A stretch of DNA of 64,000 nucleotides from Cryptomeria japonica (lineage: Eukaryota; Streptophyta; Pinopsida; Cupressales; Cupressaceae), in NCBI RefSeq assembly GCF_030272615.1, contig NC_081414.1, positions 524,886,137 through 524,950,136 on the forward strand, written 5' to 3'. The position numbers were made by a program, and so were the translations under genes. Of the stretch, positions 10,335-22,041 are shown piece after piece. Position 1 is the stretch's first letter. Each line of letters starts with the position of its first letter. A model generated the notes under the pieces. That model was not told the origin of the DNA, ran no database searches, and saw only the letters and a program-made list of their open reading frames with translations.

Positions 10335-10633
10335 AATTCGGATCTAATCATTATTTGTTCAATTTTGCATGTTGTATAAAAATTTGACAGTTTGGTAAAC
10401 TCAGAACTATTGTTTCAACATTATTTTATCGGCATTGTACTTGTGTCATTGATTAACTATCAGATCTAGGGTTTTAGAGATGATATGCATAGCTGTAATG
10501 CATTTTCCAACCCTTATTTATTAGGTACAATATTCAAATTTGACTACATTCCAGTTACAAGGGTTACATAATTTTTTAGTTTTTTGCAAGTGAGGGTTTA
10601 AAATAAGTAATTTTAGTTATTAGCATTATTACC
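10335..10633. other. AT-rich non-coding stretch
   Basis: No ORF, repeat or element boundary seen. It follows the hAT target-site copy. Confidence 0.5.
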
Positions 10634-11115
10634 AGCACTATATTTCTTTTCCAGTTACTGTTTTTAGTTGTCCATTTGCTCAGAAAATACAAAAAAAAAC
10701 AGAAAAACATAATTTTGGGACATTATTCCAACTTGAAGTTTTATTTTGGTTTTCTCACTATTTTTTGCAAAAAAATCTTGTAAGTAAAAAATACGAGCAC
10801 TATATTTCTTTTCCAATTGCTGTTTTTAGTTGTCCATTTGCTCAGAAAATACAAAAAAAACAGAAAAACAAAAAAAACATAATTTTGGGACATTATTTAA
10901 TGCTAAGTTTGCATATAAAGCCTATTAGTAAGGCCACTTTAGAAAATAGTTACAAAGTTGATTCCTTAAAGGATCATTTCCCTTGTAGAATTATCTCAAG
11001 ATTCTCAGACCTTGTAGGCATTTCCTTGATTTTCTAAAGCTATCCTCTCTTTTTTTTACTTACGAGAGTTTTTTGCAAAAAATAGTGACAAAACCGAAAT
11101 AAAACTTTAAGTTGG
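10634..11115. repeat. Inverted-repeat element with internal copy of its flank
   Basis: Imperfect inverted arms of about 64 nt lie at 10728-10790 and 11052-11115 (CCAACTT...AAGTTGG ends, sharing TCACTATTTTTTGCAAAAAA-type sequence). Inside, 10796-10897 is a near copy of the sequence just outside the left arm (10634-10727; both contain TTTAGTTGTCCATTTGCTC). Either a MITE-like fold-back element that duplicated adjacent DNA, or a tandem duplication later broken by an inversion. No TSD is visible. Confidence 0.6.
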
Positions 11116-11730
11116 AAAAATAACAATGAATGAACATGAAAATTTTGCATGGATTTTAGTAAAAAAAGAGTGCCAATTCATCTTTAGGATTCACAAGTCC
11201 AACAATTCATTTTGTGCTTCTTCTCTTGAACATTGCAGCTTTTGGAAATGTGCAGTTTTGAATTGTTTGACAGGCAATTTGCACCTCAAGGTGAATTACT
11301 GTGTATGTGACACTTAGTGAGCATGTTGGATTATCTGTTAGGAGTATTTTCTCTTTAGAACTTGCACCTTTTGTAGAGACCTATAAGAATATTTTCTCTT
11401 CAGGCTTCACACTTCCTATAAGTGGACTTCACAGTCTTTTGCAGCTCAAATTTGGAATTGTTAATGCTATTTTGAACTTTGCATTTGTATTCTTAGATTT
11501 TATATTCGTCATTATTTTAGATATATTTCAGTAAATATAAGAATTAGTCCCACTCTGTGCCTCCTAGAATTAATCTTATACCTCTCAGAGCTACTGTTTG
11601 AGAGAATTTCTAGAGATCTAATCTGGGAAGTTCTTAGCCATTTCCAGGGTTTTCAGTATATAACCTAGGCTTCCCAGGATTTCTGCACCCAATATATCAC
11701 TTGGCTAGGTGAATAATTGATCTGTAGGTT
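11116..11730. other. Non-coding stretch
   Basis: Short open frames on the plus strand (11126-11534) have no recognisable domain or codon signature. I see no gene. Confidence 0.4.
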
Positions 11731-12340
11731 TATTAGATCTTCACGATTGAAAGCTAAGGTTTCTAGAAGCTCTAGGCAAGTAGAAATAGATTTTTAACGT
11801 TTGGACAATGTTTGTGATTACTAATCCACAATTACAAATAGTAATTATATGTGTATTAGCATAGAAGTCTTATATCTAAGTGACAATGCTATATATGTAT
11901 GATCAATACTAAAAAAAAATTAAATTAGTTTTATTAAACCTTGTTTATATATATTTATCATTAGTGACAATGTTTGTGATTAGTAATCTACAATTATAAT
12001 AGTAATTATATATGTGTATTAGCATATAAGTCTTATATCTAAGTGGCAATGCTATATATGTATGATAAATGCTAAAAGAATTTTAAATTGGTTTTATTAA
12101 ACCTTATTTATATATATTTATTAGATCTTCAAGATTGAGAGCTAAGGTTTCTAGAAGCTCTAGCATTTTAACGTTTGGCCAATGTTTGTGATTAGCAATC
12201 CACAATTATTAATAGTAATTATATGTGTATTACCATCTAAGTCTTATATCAGAGTGACAATGCTATATATGCATGATAAATACTAAAAGAATTTTAAATT
12301 GGTTTTATTAAACCTTGTTTATATCTATTTATCATTAGTG
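11731..12340 (+). repeat. Tandem triplication, about 160-bp unit
   Basis: Three copies of an AT-rich unit containing ACAATGTTTGTGATTA and CAATGCTATATATG start near 11803, 11966 and 12177. A 46-bp leader block (TTAGATCTTCA...TCTAGAAGCTCTAG) occurs at 11731 and again at 12118, before copy three, so the duplications were stepwise. Copies differ at several positions. Confidence 0.8.
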
Positions 12341-12752
12341 ATGCCAAGACAGTGAAGTAGCTTTTCATATATATATATATAAAGCATGGTACACATATGT
12401 ATGTTGAATAGAGTGCTCTACACATGGTTGTTACTGAACAATATAGTATACATACATGTAGAGTGGTGTTCTACACTTTCATATCAGATCATAGCATGTA
12501 TAGATGGAGCACTAGATTGGACCTAAAGCAAGTAGGGCATTGGATTTTGTCAAATCAGTGTATGTCCTTTTGTGCTTGTTAGGTGGCATTCAGGTAGCAG
12601 TCTATGCTGTAGGTGCCCAATACAACCCTCAACTCAGTAATCAGCTGCTGCACTTCCTATTGTCAAGATATTTTCTGCATTTTTGGCTAAACGTGCAGAC
12701 TGTTCAAAAGCATTACACTTAAAAAATGAAGTATTTACTTTGGTCATGTGGG

Positions 12753-12998
12753 AAGAAACCAATTATTTATAGAAACTAGCAGTGCTCTGATTGTTTTCAG
12801 TTATCTTTCCTTCCCAATTTTGATGTATAATTCAACAAAAATCATGTGAAATTCAACTTATTCAGTCTTGTTGAGAAGAAACCAATTATTTATAGAAACT
12901 AGCAGTGCTCTGATTGTTTTCAGTTATCTTTCCTTCCCAATTTTGATGTATAATTCAACAAAAATCATGTGAAATTCAACTTACTCAGTCTTGTTGAA
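12753..12998 (+). repeat. Two-copy tandem repeat, 123-bp unit
   Basis: 12753-12875 and 12876-12998 are almost identical (I see two differences near the end), so the duplication is recent relative to its surroundings. Confidence 0.9.
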
Positions 12999-14225
12999 AT
13001 TAGCATAACACAAAATATTTGGAAGGATCTGTATTAATTCTACTCAAAAACAACTTTTATTTCTCTCAAATATTGTCATCCAATTGTTAATTCCTTTACA
13101 CTTTAAACTCTCTTTACTAATCGTCACTCTCAATGGCATGCTCAAACAGAATAGCCTGAATAAGGTCAAGCAACTGAAGCTGCTGGAGGGAGAAAATCCA
13201 TTGTATTTAGCTCTACTTGATTAAAAGCTTGACTCTGATTCATTTAATCTTCAAGAAAACGTGAGGCAATCCTTTCGTTGTACATTTATTACCATTTTAC
13301 TCCAGTATCTTGCGTTCTAGGACAAAATATAACTGAATAACCTGTAAGCCTTGTGCTAGCCCTTTTGAATACAAAATTGCAGTTCATATCTTGTAAACCC
13401 TATGGTGACCCTTTTAAATGTAAAATTGGGCTTAAAAGATTCCAAGTTGACATGATCAATTGCCAACCATGAACGCTGGTATATATTTTCAACTGGAAAC
13501 AGCAATCCTCACATTTGAAATTTGTATGAATATATAAGCTGATTGTAATTTATCTAGAAAATTTCAATATTGTTTATTATTCGATTGTCACTTCTCTTTT
13601 AGAGGATAACTTTCCGTGATTAGTGAGCAGTCATTGGTAGTGTACACCACTTTCGATTTTTCAACTCTTCTCCATGTGAAAGAAACAAGATGCCCAAAGA
13701 ATAATGACCTGTTTTTATATTCACTTAATCTTAGAATTCATGTACTTGGCTACTTTTGTAAAGGTTTACATGAAAAACTCTAGCACAGCGCATCACTATG
13801 CCCTCAATGGCAAATAAATCTGAAAGAATAACACCTGATAATAAAGTAATCTTGCAGAACTATTGCAGTAAAGAAAGAGTAAAACCTTTATTACAGAATG
13901 TATTAGCTCAAGATTGTAAAGGGGTAATGCAGTTTTGTAAAAGCAGTGCTCAACATATTAAAATATATTATAACAAAGATCACTGGAGAGACATGCAAGG
14001 ATTCAAGAAAATCATTCCTGACATGGCTAAGATATAGAGAGATAAAAAAAAAGTAGTAAAAATACAAATATTTTTAAAAAATGACATATTGAATGCACAT
14101 GATAGATCTTCAGGGGATGGTAGTGTTACTTTATAGTCATATGATTCAATCACTATGGAACAAGGTTGTATCTGCTACTTTCTATCTGAAGGAAAGAAAA
14201 GAGAGGCACAAAATCCTTTGCATAC
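12999..14225. other. Intron-like stretch downstream of RRM exon 3
   Basis: Since exon 3 of the minus-strand RRM gene ends in a donor at 14226/14225, this must be intron of that gene (or sequence beyond a truncated gene). I searched by eye for a following RRM exon and found none. The small plus ORF at 13798-14037 has no recognisable domain. Confidence 0.5.
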
Positions 14226-14433
14226 CTGTTACCCACATCCTCATTCTTAAATGTTAGGAAAGCTAAACCTTTGCAAATGGGTTCTCTTGTCTTCTTGTTT
14301 CCAAACTCAACAGGGTTTATATGCAGAAGGCCTGGGTACCCTTTGAAAGATGCTTGTAGATCCCTAGCAATATTCTTCTTCCTAGGCAGATTCCCAATTC
14401 GCACATTCACTCCAGCTGGTATTGACTCCAACG
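14226..14433 (-). CDS. RRM RNA-binding protein, exon 3 (RRM core)
   Basis: Third visible exon of a minus-strand host gene. It encodes most of an RNA-recognition motif: RNP2-like VRIGNL near the start, an amphipathic ARDLQASFKGYPGL helix region, and RNP1-like KGLAFLTF near the end. It is bounded by an acceptor (ATATAG at 14434) and a donor (AACAG/GTATGC at 14226/14225). At 208 nt it begins two bases into a codon; exon 2 ends one base into a codon, so joining them keeps frame. The RNP1 octamer has Leu where Phe/Tyr is usual at position 3. The protein resembles the plant chloroplast RRM family that includes Arabidopsis RBD1 (recalled from memory, not searched). The final exon with the last beta strand is not in sight. 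Confidence 0.8.
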
Positions 14434-14579
14434 CTATATGATTTCAAATCAAACAGACTAGCTAGTTTAGAATGACTCGGCAACATAATGAAAAGGGTAA
14501 AACACAATAGGACACTAAAAGTCATCACTAGTATATGCACCCTGGTGGTGGAAGAACTTGACACATGCAATTAAGACTT

Positions 14580-16200
14580 AAAATAAAGGAGAAAAATAAA
14601 TACGCTACTAGATGATGAAAAAGATAAAAATGGAGCCACCAAGAAATCTTACATGATATCTCACTGAACAACCTGATGTCTCTCCAAGCTAAGTACAGAA
14701 ATATAACAATATAATGCCTAAAAAATAGATTGGTAATTTATGCAATTAGCCAAAAAAACATCAGCATGCCGGATAGAATTCCTGATCACCAGATATTTCG
14801 ATAGAACATGTTTGAGGATGTTATCTTATAAGCTCCACTATTGGAGTGGTGAATGAAAATACATAGAATCTTCCCATCAATCATCATATAATTCCTTGAA
14901 GCAATACAGCAATCAGGAGATGATGTAAGCTACAAATGTTCTTTAAGTGTGTTGTTCAATAACGTTATCAAGTACTTCAATACACATTCCACAGAGAGTA
15001 GGAAATACAGTTACTCCTGTTTCACTCCAATAGTCATTCTGACACAGTTGAAGGGTTTGTATGCAGTCTGAAATTGTCAAACAACTATCTCATAAAGACT
15101 CGTAGTAGCATTAATGAAAAGCTCTATGCTTCCAATATCAAGTAGCTCAAGGAGTAAAATCTGATTAATAGTCTCAAACAAACATGTAGAAGCTTTTAAC
15201 TTTGCAAGATGTGGTATTCTTGCTCAAGAGGGTGATCACAAGCTAGATTACCTAATATATTTTGTGAATGTTTATCGAAGGCAGATATCAATTCTATAAT
15301 GATGGAGTGAGGCCTTTGGGACGGTCTATGCAAGCCCTTATCCTATTTAATTAATCCCTATAGGCTACCGGAGTTGTTATTAAAGGGATATTTAATTAAT
15401 TGTATCTAAGTTGTCTTAAATTCTTGTTTTATGAGCAACTTTGGTTTAATTAATTATTTATATTAAAAGTGACCATTTAAATATAAAGTGACTTTTCCAA
15501 GGCCCAAAAGTGAACTAAAAATAAAAAGGGGTCACTTTATGCAAAATGAAGTAAGAAGTTTTTCAAAAGTTCGGAAGGGATATAAAAATGAATTGCAAAG
15601 GGAAATTAAACATCTTTTGGTCGTTTCATTTCTCATTCTGAAAATTGGACTTTTTGAAAAACCCTTCGGAGAGGAGATTCTTCCTTGTCAATTTAGTGGT
15701 GGATTCAGACAAGATTCACAATTGTATCGAATGTTGTAAGAGATTTCTTTGAAGTGATATATCTTCTTAGGTTCAGAAATTACAAATTTATTTAAAGTTT
15801 ACAGGTTAAAAAAAAATAATGAAGTGAGTTGTTTAAGCTATTTTAGGGAGCTAGGTGTCCCATTTTCTGATTATTGCGAAGTTGTACCCATTCTGTGATA
15901 GCAAGTTTGATAAGGGGTTGTAATCATGCTTGTAGAGGATTGGTGTGAAGTTACAACAGGTTACTGATGTTTTGGTATAGCCATCCTAAATGAAGGAGTT
16001 ACTAGTCGAAGTCTTTGGGAGTTTTTACACATGTCGACCCAGTCATGCAGCCTTGGTAATGAAGGATATCCAAACATAGGTGTTAGAAATTGATGCTATA
16101 GCAAGATTTGTTGCCAAATGACCCTTAGACAAGGGAGCTTCAAGCAAAGACAAGGGCATGTGTAACAGTTTCAAACAGCACTATTTGCATGATGAATGCA
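14580..16200. other. Intronic non-coding sequence
   Basis: AT-rich, with scattered short ORFs lacking recognisable domains (for example 15488-15739). No element boundary identified. Confidence 0.45.
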
Positions 16201-17060
16201 CGCTAGCTAAGTTACCAGTTCAGGTATGGGTACAGTATCAGGTAAAAATTCGTGGGTATGGCAAAAAAATTTCCCTTGGGTATGGGTATGGGTACATCCA
16301 TGTGTGTGTGTGTGTGTGTTCAAACATCAAAATTATAAAATATAAACTATATCAGTGTATAAATATAAGAAGAGTGATACTCATGAATCCATAATTGCCA
16401 ATAAATATCAAAAAATAGAATATTTTGATACCTAATTCATAATTTGCAAAAATGAAAATACTCAAGTCTCAAGATGTCATTACACAATGAAAATTCAAAT
16501 TATAATCGATTTTAATATTCATGTTTTTCTTCATCAGAAGCATCAAGGTCAATATCAAAATTTGGTTCAATTTCATTTGAACCACAATCAATTGGATTGC
16601 CACTACCACTAGCTGTGTTAAGAGCGGAAGCTGATTCAATTTCATTTTTCAAACATTTGACAAAATGCCAAACCATTAACAACACAAGAAAAGTGATTCC
16701 ACAAAACATAAGCAAACAGCTGCTACATATGCATAATGTAAATCAACTGAAATCAATCTCAGTAATGTTGACATAAAGTGTACTAACCCCGTGTTCTTAG
16801 GAATAGAACACAAATGCAACTGAAATGATATTTAATTGCTTGCTTATTGGCATATTCTGATTAAAAATGCTGTCAAAAAGTTATGAGAATGAAACTGAGG
16901 TTTTAATTTATGTAACCATGCTTGGGTACGGCCCTTGGTACTTCCTGGATGCCTAGGTTCTGGACCCACAGAGAACCCAGGCACCCAAGAAGAACCCAAA
17001 CCGTACCCAAGGCCGTACCTGTACCAAGACCCAGGCTAAAACAGAAGAACCCGGTAACAT
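16200..17060. other. Possible non-autonomous DNA transposon
   Basis: Both ends carry GGGTA-type repeats facing each other: GGTATGGGTA units near 16220-16292, and GTACCCAAGG / CGTACC units near 16925-17015. Between them is a minus-strand open frame (16715-16512) ending in an acidic DLDASDEEKHEY tail, reminiscent of hAT transposase tails. A (GT)n run lies at 16301-16319. I could not fix inverted termini or a TSD, so this is tentative. Confidence 0.3.
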
Positions 17061-17272
17061 ATTGTCTCTATGACGCTAATGTATTATTGGACTTGGGCCC
17101 ACTATTTTTAGACCAGTTAATGTAATTCAGAGGAAATGAAATTTATATATACTGCAATTCTTGTCAGCTGGAAACTTATGAATAGAAAAAATATATGAAA
17201 TTTTAAAAATTGGCCATTTCGTCAATCATTCGTTAAAATTACAAGAAACAGAAAAGTCGGATCATTACAATG

Positions 17273-18085
17273 GTATCAGGGTTTGAACTTTGAATGGCTT
17301 TATGCAATCAGAAATTTCATATGCAACCAAGTGAAGGAGTGTGCAAGCATTATTTGAGAAGAAGACCACCGAATCCTCCAGGGAATACAAAAGCAGTTGA
17401 TTGATTTTCTAGTTGAGAGACAGGTTGAAGAAGTCAGGCTGAGAGCAAGTATACTCATAAATGCACAGATTTTGAATGATTTGGCTAGAGGGCAGCAGTA
17501 GATGACTCAATTGTTAATACAAATGATGCCAACGTAAACACAAACAGAACTGAGCAAAACAATAATTGTAAGCACGAAGAAGACAGTGAAACTGAAAATA
17601 ATTGAAACAACCCAGCACCAAAGCAGCTAGAGGTGCATCTTCAAGACCTTTAATGTCCAAATTCTTGAATGAACAACAGGCTGATAATGAGGGACAACCT
17701 AATGAAAACGAAGGATTTGTGGATTATTTGCATGAATACCAGTGTTTGGAAGATGACTTTCAAGCTGCCATGTCATTAGTTGAACTTTGCTAAGTCAAAA
17801 TAAGAAATAGACCTAGAAGAGAAAGGAGACAAAACCAGAAGTTACAATGTAAAGTGAGAAAATCTTCCATCCCCTCTTTTAATGGTTCAAGTAAATGTAC
17901 TACTTGAGTATGGGTGCAAAAATTAGATACATACTTTCAACTCAATCCTATGACCAAAATGAAGCAATTAAGTATGCTACTCTTCATTTGGACAGTGAAG
18001 TTCATGAGTGGTGATATCCATGCACCCCATGGGTTCACATGGATCAAATGCATGCAACCCACGTGAACTAAAATTGAATTGATTG
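17273..18085 (+). pseudogene. Ty3/Gypsy gag remnant with primer-binding site
   Basis: A tRNA-Met-type primer-binding site (TGGTATCAGGG) lies at 17273, followed by coding remnants. Around 17905-18025 two frames together give WVQKLDTYFQLNPMT and YATLHLDSEVHEWW, the conserved gag motif of chromovirus-type Ty3/Gypsy elements. Several stops and at least one frameshift interrupt it. The ORF at 17602-17793 (ending FQAAMSLVELC) is probably an upstream part of the same gag. No LTR or pol is recognised. Confidence 0.65.
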
Positions 18086-19269
18086 TGCATCTAGCAAGTA
18101 GGCAGCTCATATTCAATTATATGTTTGGTAGTACATTTCTTGAAAAAATAAAGAGTGATGTTATTATAATGGGAAGTAGAAAGCTTCTATAGTGGATTTG
18201 ATTTTCCTTAGTTTAGATTTAGTACTTCCACTATAAGAAACTGCTATTAGGTTGAACCCGTTAACGGTTGAAGATCTAAAGTGGAGAGGTAATTCATCCC
18301 CCTAATGGCCCTGTCTTACATGTGTTTTCTCCACACTTACAGGATCGAGGAACATAAAACACACTTGGAAGCTTGATTTATGCAAATGGTGCATACAAGC
18401 CCTCACATCACTCATGTCATTAGAGTAATGAGTGAACAATCTAAAGTTTGAAATACTGGTTATGCAAATTTTTAGATATTGAAGAGAATTTATAAATATC
18501 CAAGAGCTTGTAGGATGCACTAAGACTTGGTGGTTATAGATATTCAAATATGACAAGTGATGTTGATATAAAATTAAATTTAAAATCACAATTGCTTCAA
18601 TGCTTTTGGTGATTTCATCTAATGGGAAAAATGGTGTTTTTAAAAGGTGACCCTTTGTATGAGATCACTTTTTCAAACAAGAATAAGGAAGCATGGTGCA
18701 GATATAACATTTTAAAAGGTGTGTAATTCGGCCCAAGTGAAGCATTTCTTCTCCATAAAGCATCATAATTGCATAAAAGATGTGAAAATTATTGTGGAAG
18801 AATTTCATGGCATGAAATGGCATTTGCACAAAGCAAAAATCCGGATGGGGTTGAAGGCTTGGGACTTAACTACTCTTGGACTCCCATTATCCAATCTCTT
18901 AGGGAATAGCATCACTAACGTGTTAAGCATTTAATAATGTTTTGGGTCACTTCTCATTTAAAGTTCCATGGATTTTGTAGCTATTATTTTGGGGACCTGA
19001 CCTCTTAAGTATCTGTTATTAAAAGTAAATTTGTATTAGGAACTCCATGTTAAGCAATACATCAAAAAAATTTGACCTGACAAAGGACCATATAGTGTGG
19101 ACCAAAATGTCCATTTCAAAAAATGATTTATAACCAGAAAAATCTTCTCTAAAAATTATGGACAGTGAGGACTTGCAATTGACAACGACCTTGTATATAT
19201 TTAATTCTAAATTCAACTACCAATGAATCATTGTAGTTGTAACATTTTGAGAAATTAACTCAATTGAAT
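18086..19269. other. Intronic non-coding stretch
   Basis: Decayed sequence after the gag remnant; ORFs at 18302-18589 and 18719-18934 show no recognisable domain. I see no gene. Confidence 0.45.
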
Positions 19270-20036
19270 TGTTATGTGTTGTACACATGCTAGTTATCTG
19301 TCATAGGAGTTTGAGTATGAGCCAAATAAGAGCTATAGACCTGTTCCAGTTTGTTGTCTACAGTCCAATCTGTTGTCAAGAGTCTTGTTGTGATGTGTCT
19401 TGTTGTGACCTTTTCACACATCGTCCCATTGCTAATGGGGACCCCCTCTTTTCCTGCTTTTTGCGTTGTTAAATTAGGGTTCTGGCTGCTTAGTGGGCAA
19501 TTTTGCATTTCCCGTGCCTGAGTCTCGGAATTTTGATCATGCCTAGTGCCATCTAGGGTTTTTGAAGTTATAGGATCAAGTTGCAAATGTTGATATTTTA
19601 ATGATCCTAAGTTTTGTCTAAGTGTTGACCTTTTTGAGCGTTAACATGTTTTTAAACACACGCATCAGTGATTTTAAAGTGCCAAGGTATTCCAAGACCT
19701 TTTGGAGTTGTTTTCTCGCTCCTAAGGTATTATTTAGCTTGATTTCGCGCTTTATTCCAATATTTTCCTAGCGTTTTGCTCATTTTTTTGGAAAATTTAC
19801 CTAAGTCCAGTCTAAATTTAAAGTTTCTAAGTGATTTTGAGTGGTTTAAATGATAAAATCCTAAGGGAAATCCTTATTCCAAGGGTCAGAGGGTCAAATT
19901 TCATGCTAGAGGTTCTTTTCCCCTCACATTCCAGACTACCCAACCCATTCCCCCACTCAAAATCCATACTACACATGGGTTTCCCCTGAAATCCATACTG
20001 GCTATTATTTTCCACCACTGTTTATTCATACCTGAA

Positions 20037-20510
20037 TCGATTTTCCCCTGGGAGTGCTAAAATTTGGCTAAGTGTCAAGATTTTTCCAAACTACCATCGA
20101 TTTTCCACCAGGAGTGTGGACTGGAGTGCGGACTATAGTGCGGACAAAGTTAAGGATGTTTTGTGACAAGTGACTACGGATTTTTGTCCGGATTTTCATC
20201 CAGACAGAAGTCGATTTTCAACTAAGAGCATTTTAATGAGTTTTGAGTCCAGATTTTCATCTAGACAAAGGTCGATTTTCCACCAGGGAGTGATTTTTGC
20301 AGTGAAGTGAGCTTGTAGTGTGGATTTTGTGTCCAAACTACCATCGATTTTCCCCTGGGGAGTTTTGTATGCATTTTTAATGAAGTTATGCATGGATTTT
20401 TATCCAAGCTAAGGTCGATTTTCCCTTGTGGGGAAATTTTTGACACTTAAATGATTTTTAAAGGAATTTTTCAATCCCAACCCACGTCGATTTTCCCCTG
20501 GAGGCTTAAT
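20037..20510 (+). repeat. U3 repeat array, TCGATTTTCCCCTGG motif
   Basis: Seven copies of TCGATTTTCC(C/A)CTGG-like motif at 20037, 20097, 20211, 20272, 20344, 20415 and 20487, mostly 60-72 bases apart. Each is preceded by a looser GGATTTTNATCCA(A/G)AC block, so the true unit is about 70 bp. Sense relative to the LTR. Confidence 0.75.
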
Positions 20511-22041
20511 TTGGACTTAAATTGCAATATTTTAATAAATAAGCCCCATTTTAAATTGCTTTTAAATAATGATTAATGATTATTTAAAATTTTAAAAGCA
20601 AAATTAAATAACTTGCAATAATCATTTAATATTTTGAACCTTCTAGAAGCAAGTTAGTTTTTACCAAGCAAGTATATATACAAGTGTTTTATCCCACATT
20701 GCTTGTGTGGTGGAAGTAAGAGGTAAAAGCAAGTATAAGAGAGGAGCCTTAGCATTATTTTATTATTAAATCTACCAGGTGTCTCCATGAAAGGCGATTT
20801 TTCTTCAAGTTGGGCGAATTTTAGCAAGGCATTGAAGTGAAGTGTTGAATTGAGGATTCTTTCCTCTTCTATTTTTTCCAGCTTGCTGATCTATTCCCCT
20901 TTCTGCCATTAAAGACCATTTCCAGATTTTGGATTTTCCAAGTTTGGCGATTTTTTGCAAATTTGGTGATTTTTGGTGAAAAGTGGCGATTTTGTGTTTG
21001 GAGACTTGGGCGATATTTTCCTCCATTTTTTGCTTGCTATTCCAGACCTCCATTATTGCAGATCCAGGCTGCCATTGATGACATTTTCAGAAATTTAGTA
21101 TGGCGCCATAGTTGGGAAAATTTCAATTTTGTTTGGAGAAATGGTTCGATGCCACATTTTGATAAATTTCGTGCATGCTTGGTGGCTGCCATCATTTCCA
21201 GCTCGCTGATTCGCTTCAGATCTGAGGTTTGCTTCAGATTTGACCTCCATTAATGACTGCCCATTAATCTTCAGACTTAAGTTTTTTGTTGCCTAACCAA
21301 TTCCAACTTAGGCAATTTGCATTTGGAGGTGTTTTGTGGAGTTTTCTGTGCATTTTCAGAACCATCTTATCGCTGTTGCAGGTCTGAAAACTCCATTGTT
21401 AGGCGGTTGTCCTCAGAAATTTTCATTTCCAGCCACCTAACCACTTTGGCGATTTTGCTTCGAGCTGATTCCTTAGCCATTTTTCATCATTTTCAGGGAT
21501 TTTTAACTACTTTGCAAGGTGCTGGTAAGTCTGAAGTAATCAATTTTCAGACTTGTCCTCAGAAATTATTTTTTTACCAGCCACACTTACATTCCTGAAT
21601 ATGATTGTTTTCATCATTAAAACTGATTTTTATCGAGTTTATGCACATTTTTTAAGATTGCAACATATTTTAAAAGTCTGATTTTCAGGTTGTCTTCAGA
21701 ATTGTTGACCTCCATTGTTGACTGCGGAAGGTGTATTCAGACATACCTTTGTGTGAAAACACAACCTTTCACACCTTTCCTTAGTCATCGTTGATCCAGT
21801 ATACTCCTTTGCATTTTAGCTTGCATATTTTCTAAGCATAAGGAGGTATTAATGAATTTTATAGAGGGTTTCCATGCCTTAGTGTTGTCACACTTTGAAC
21901 TTAATTGTTAAAATTTACCAAGTGTATGGATTATTTTCCTAACTCCATGCTCTAATTAGCTAAAATCTTTAGAAAGTCAAGAATTTTACTAAGAGCACTA
22001 TTTATTTTCCTAAGTCTAACTTCGAGCTTCGTACAGGTGCA
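20511..22041 (+). other. GL LTR U3, non-coding part before the ORF
   Basis: Contains several GGCGATTTT repeats near 20800-21010 and TTTTCAGA-rich sequence. It ends in a splice-acceptor-like CTTCGTACAG 9 bases before the first ATG of the U3 ORF. No recognised protein. Confidence 0.5.

Noticed and set aside
13798-14037. Small plus-strand ORF beside RRM exon 3
   Set aside because: No domain, not in the gene strand, no flanking splice or promoter signals.
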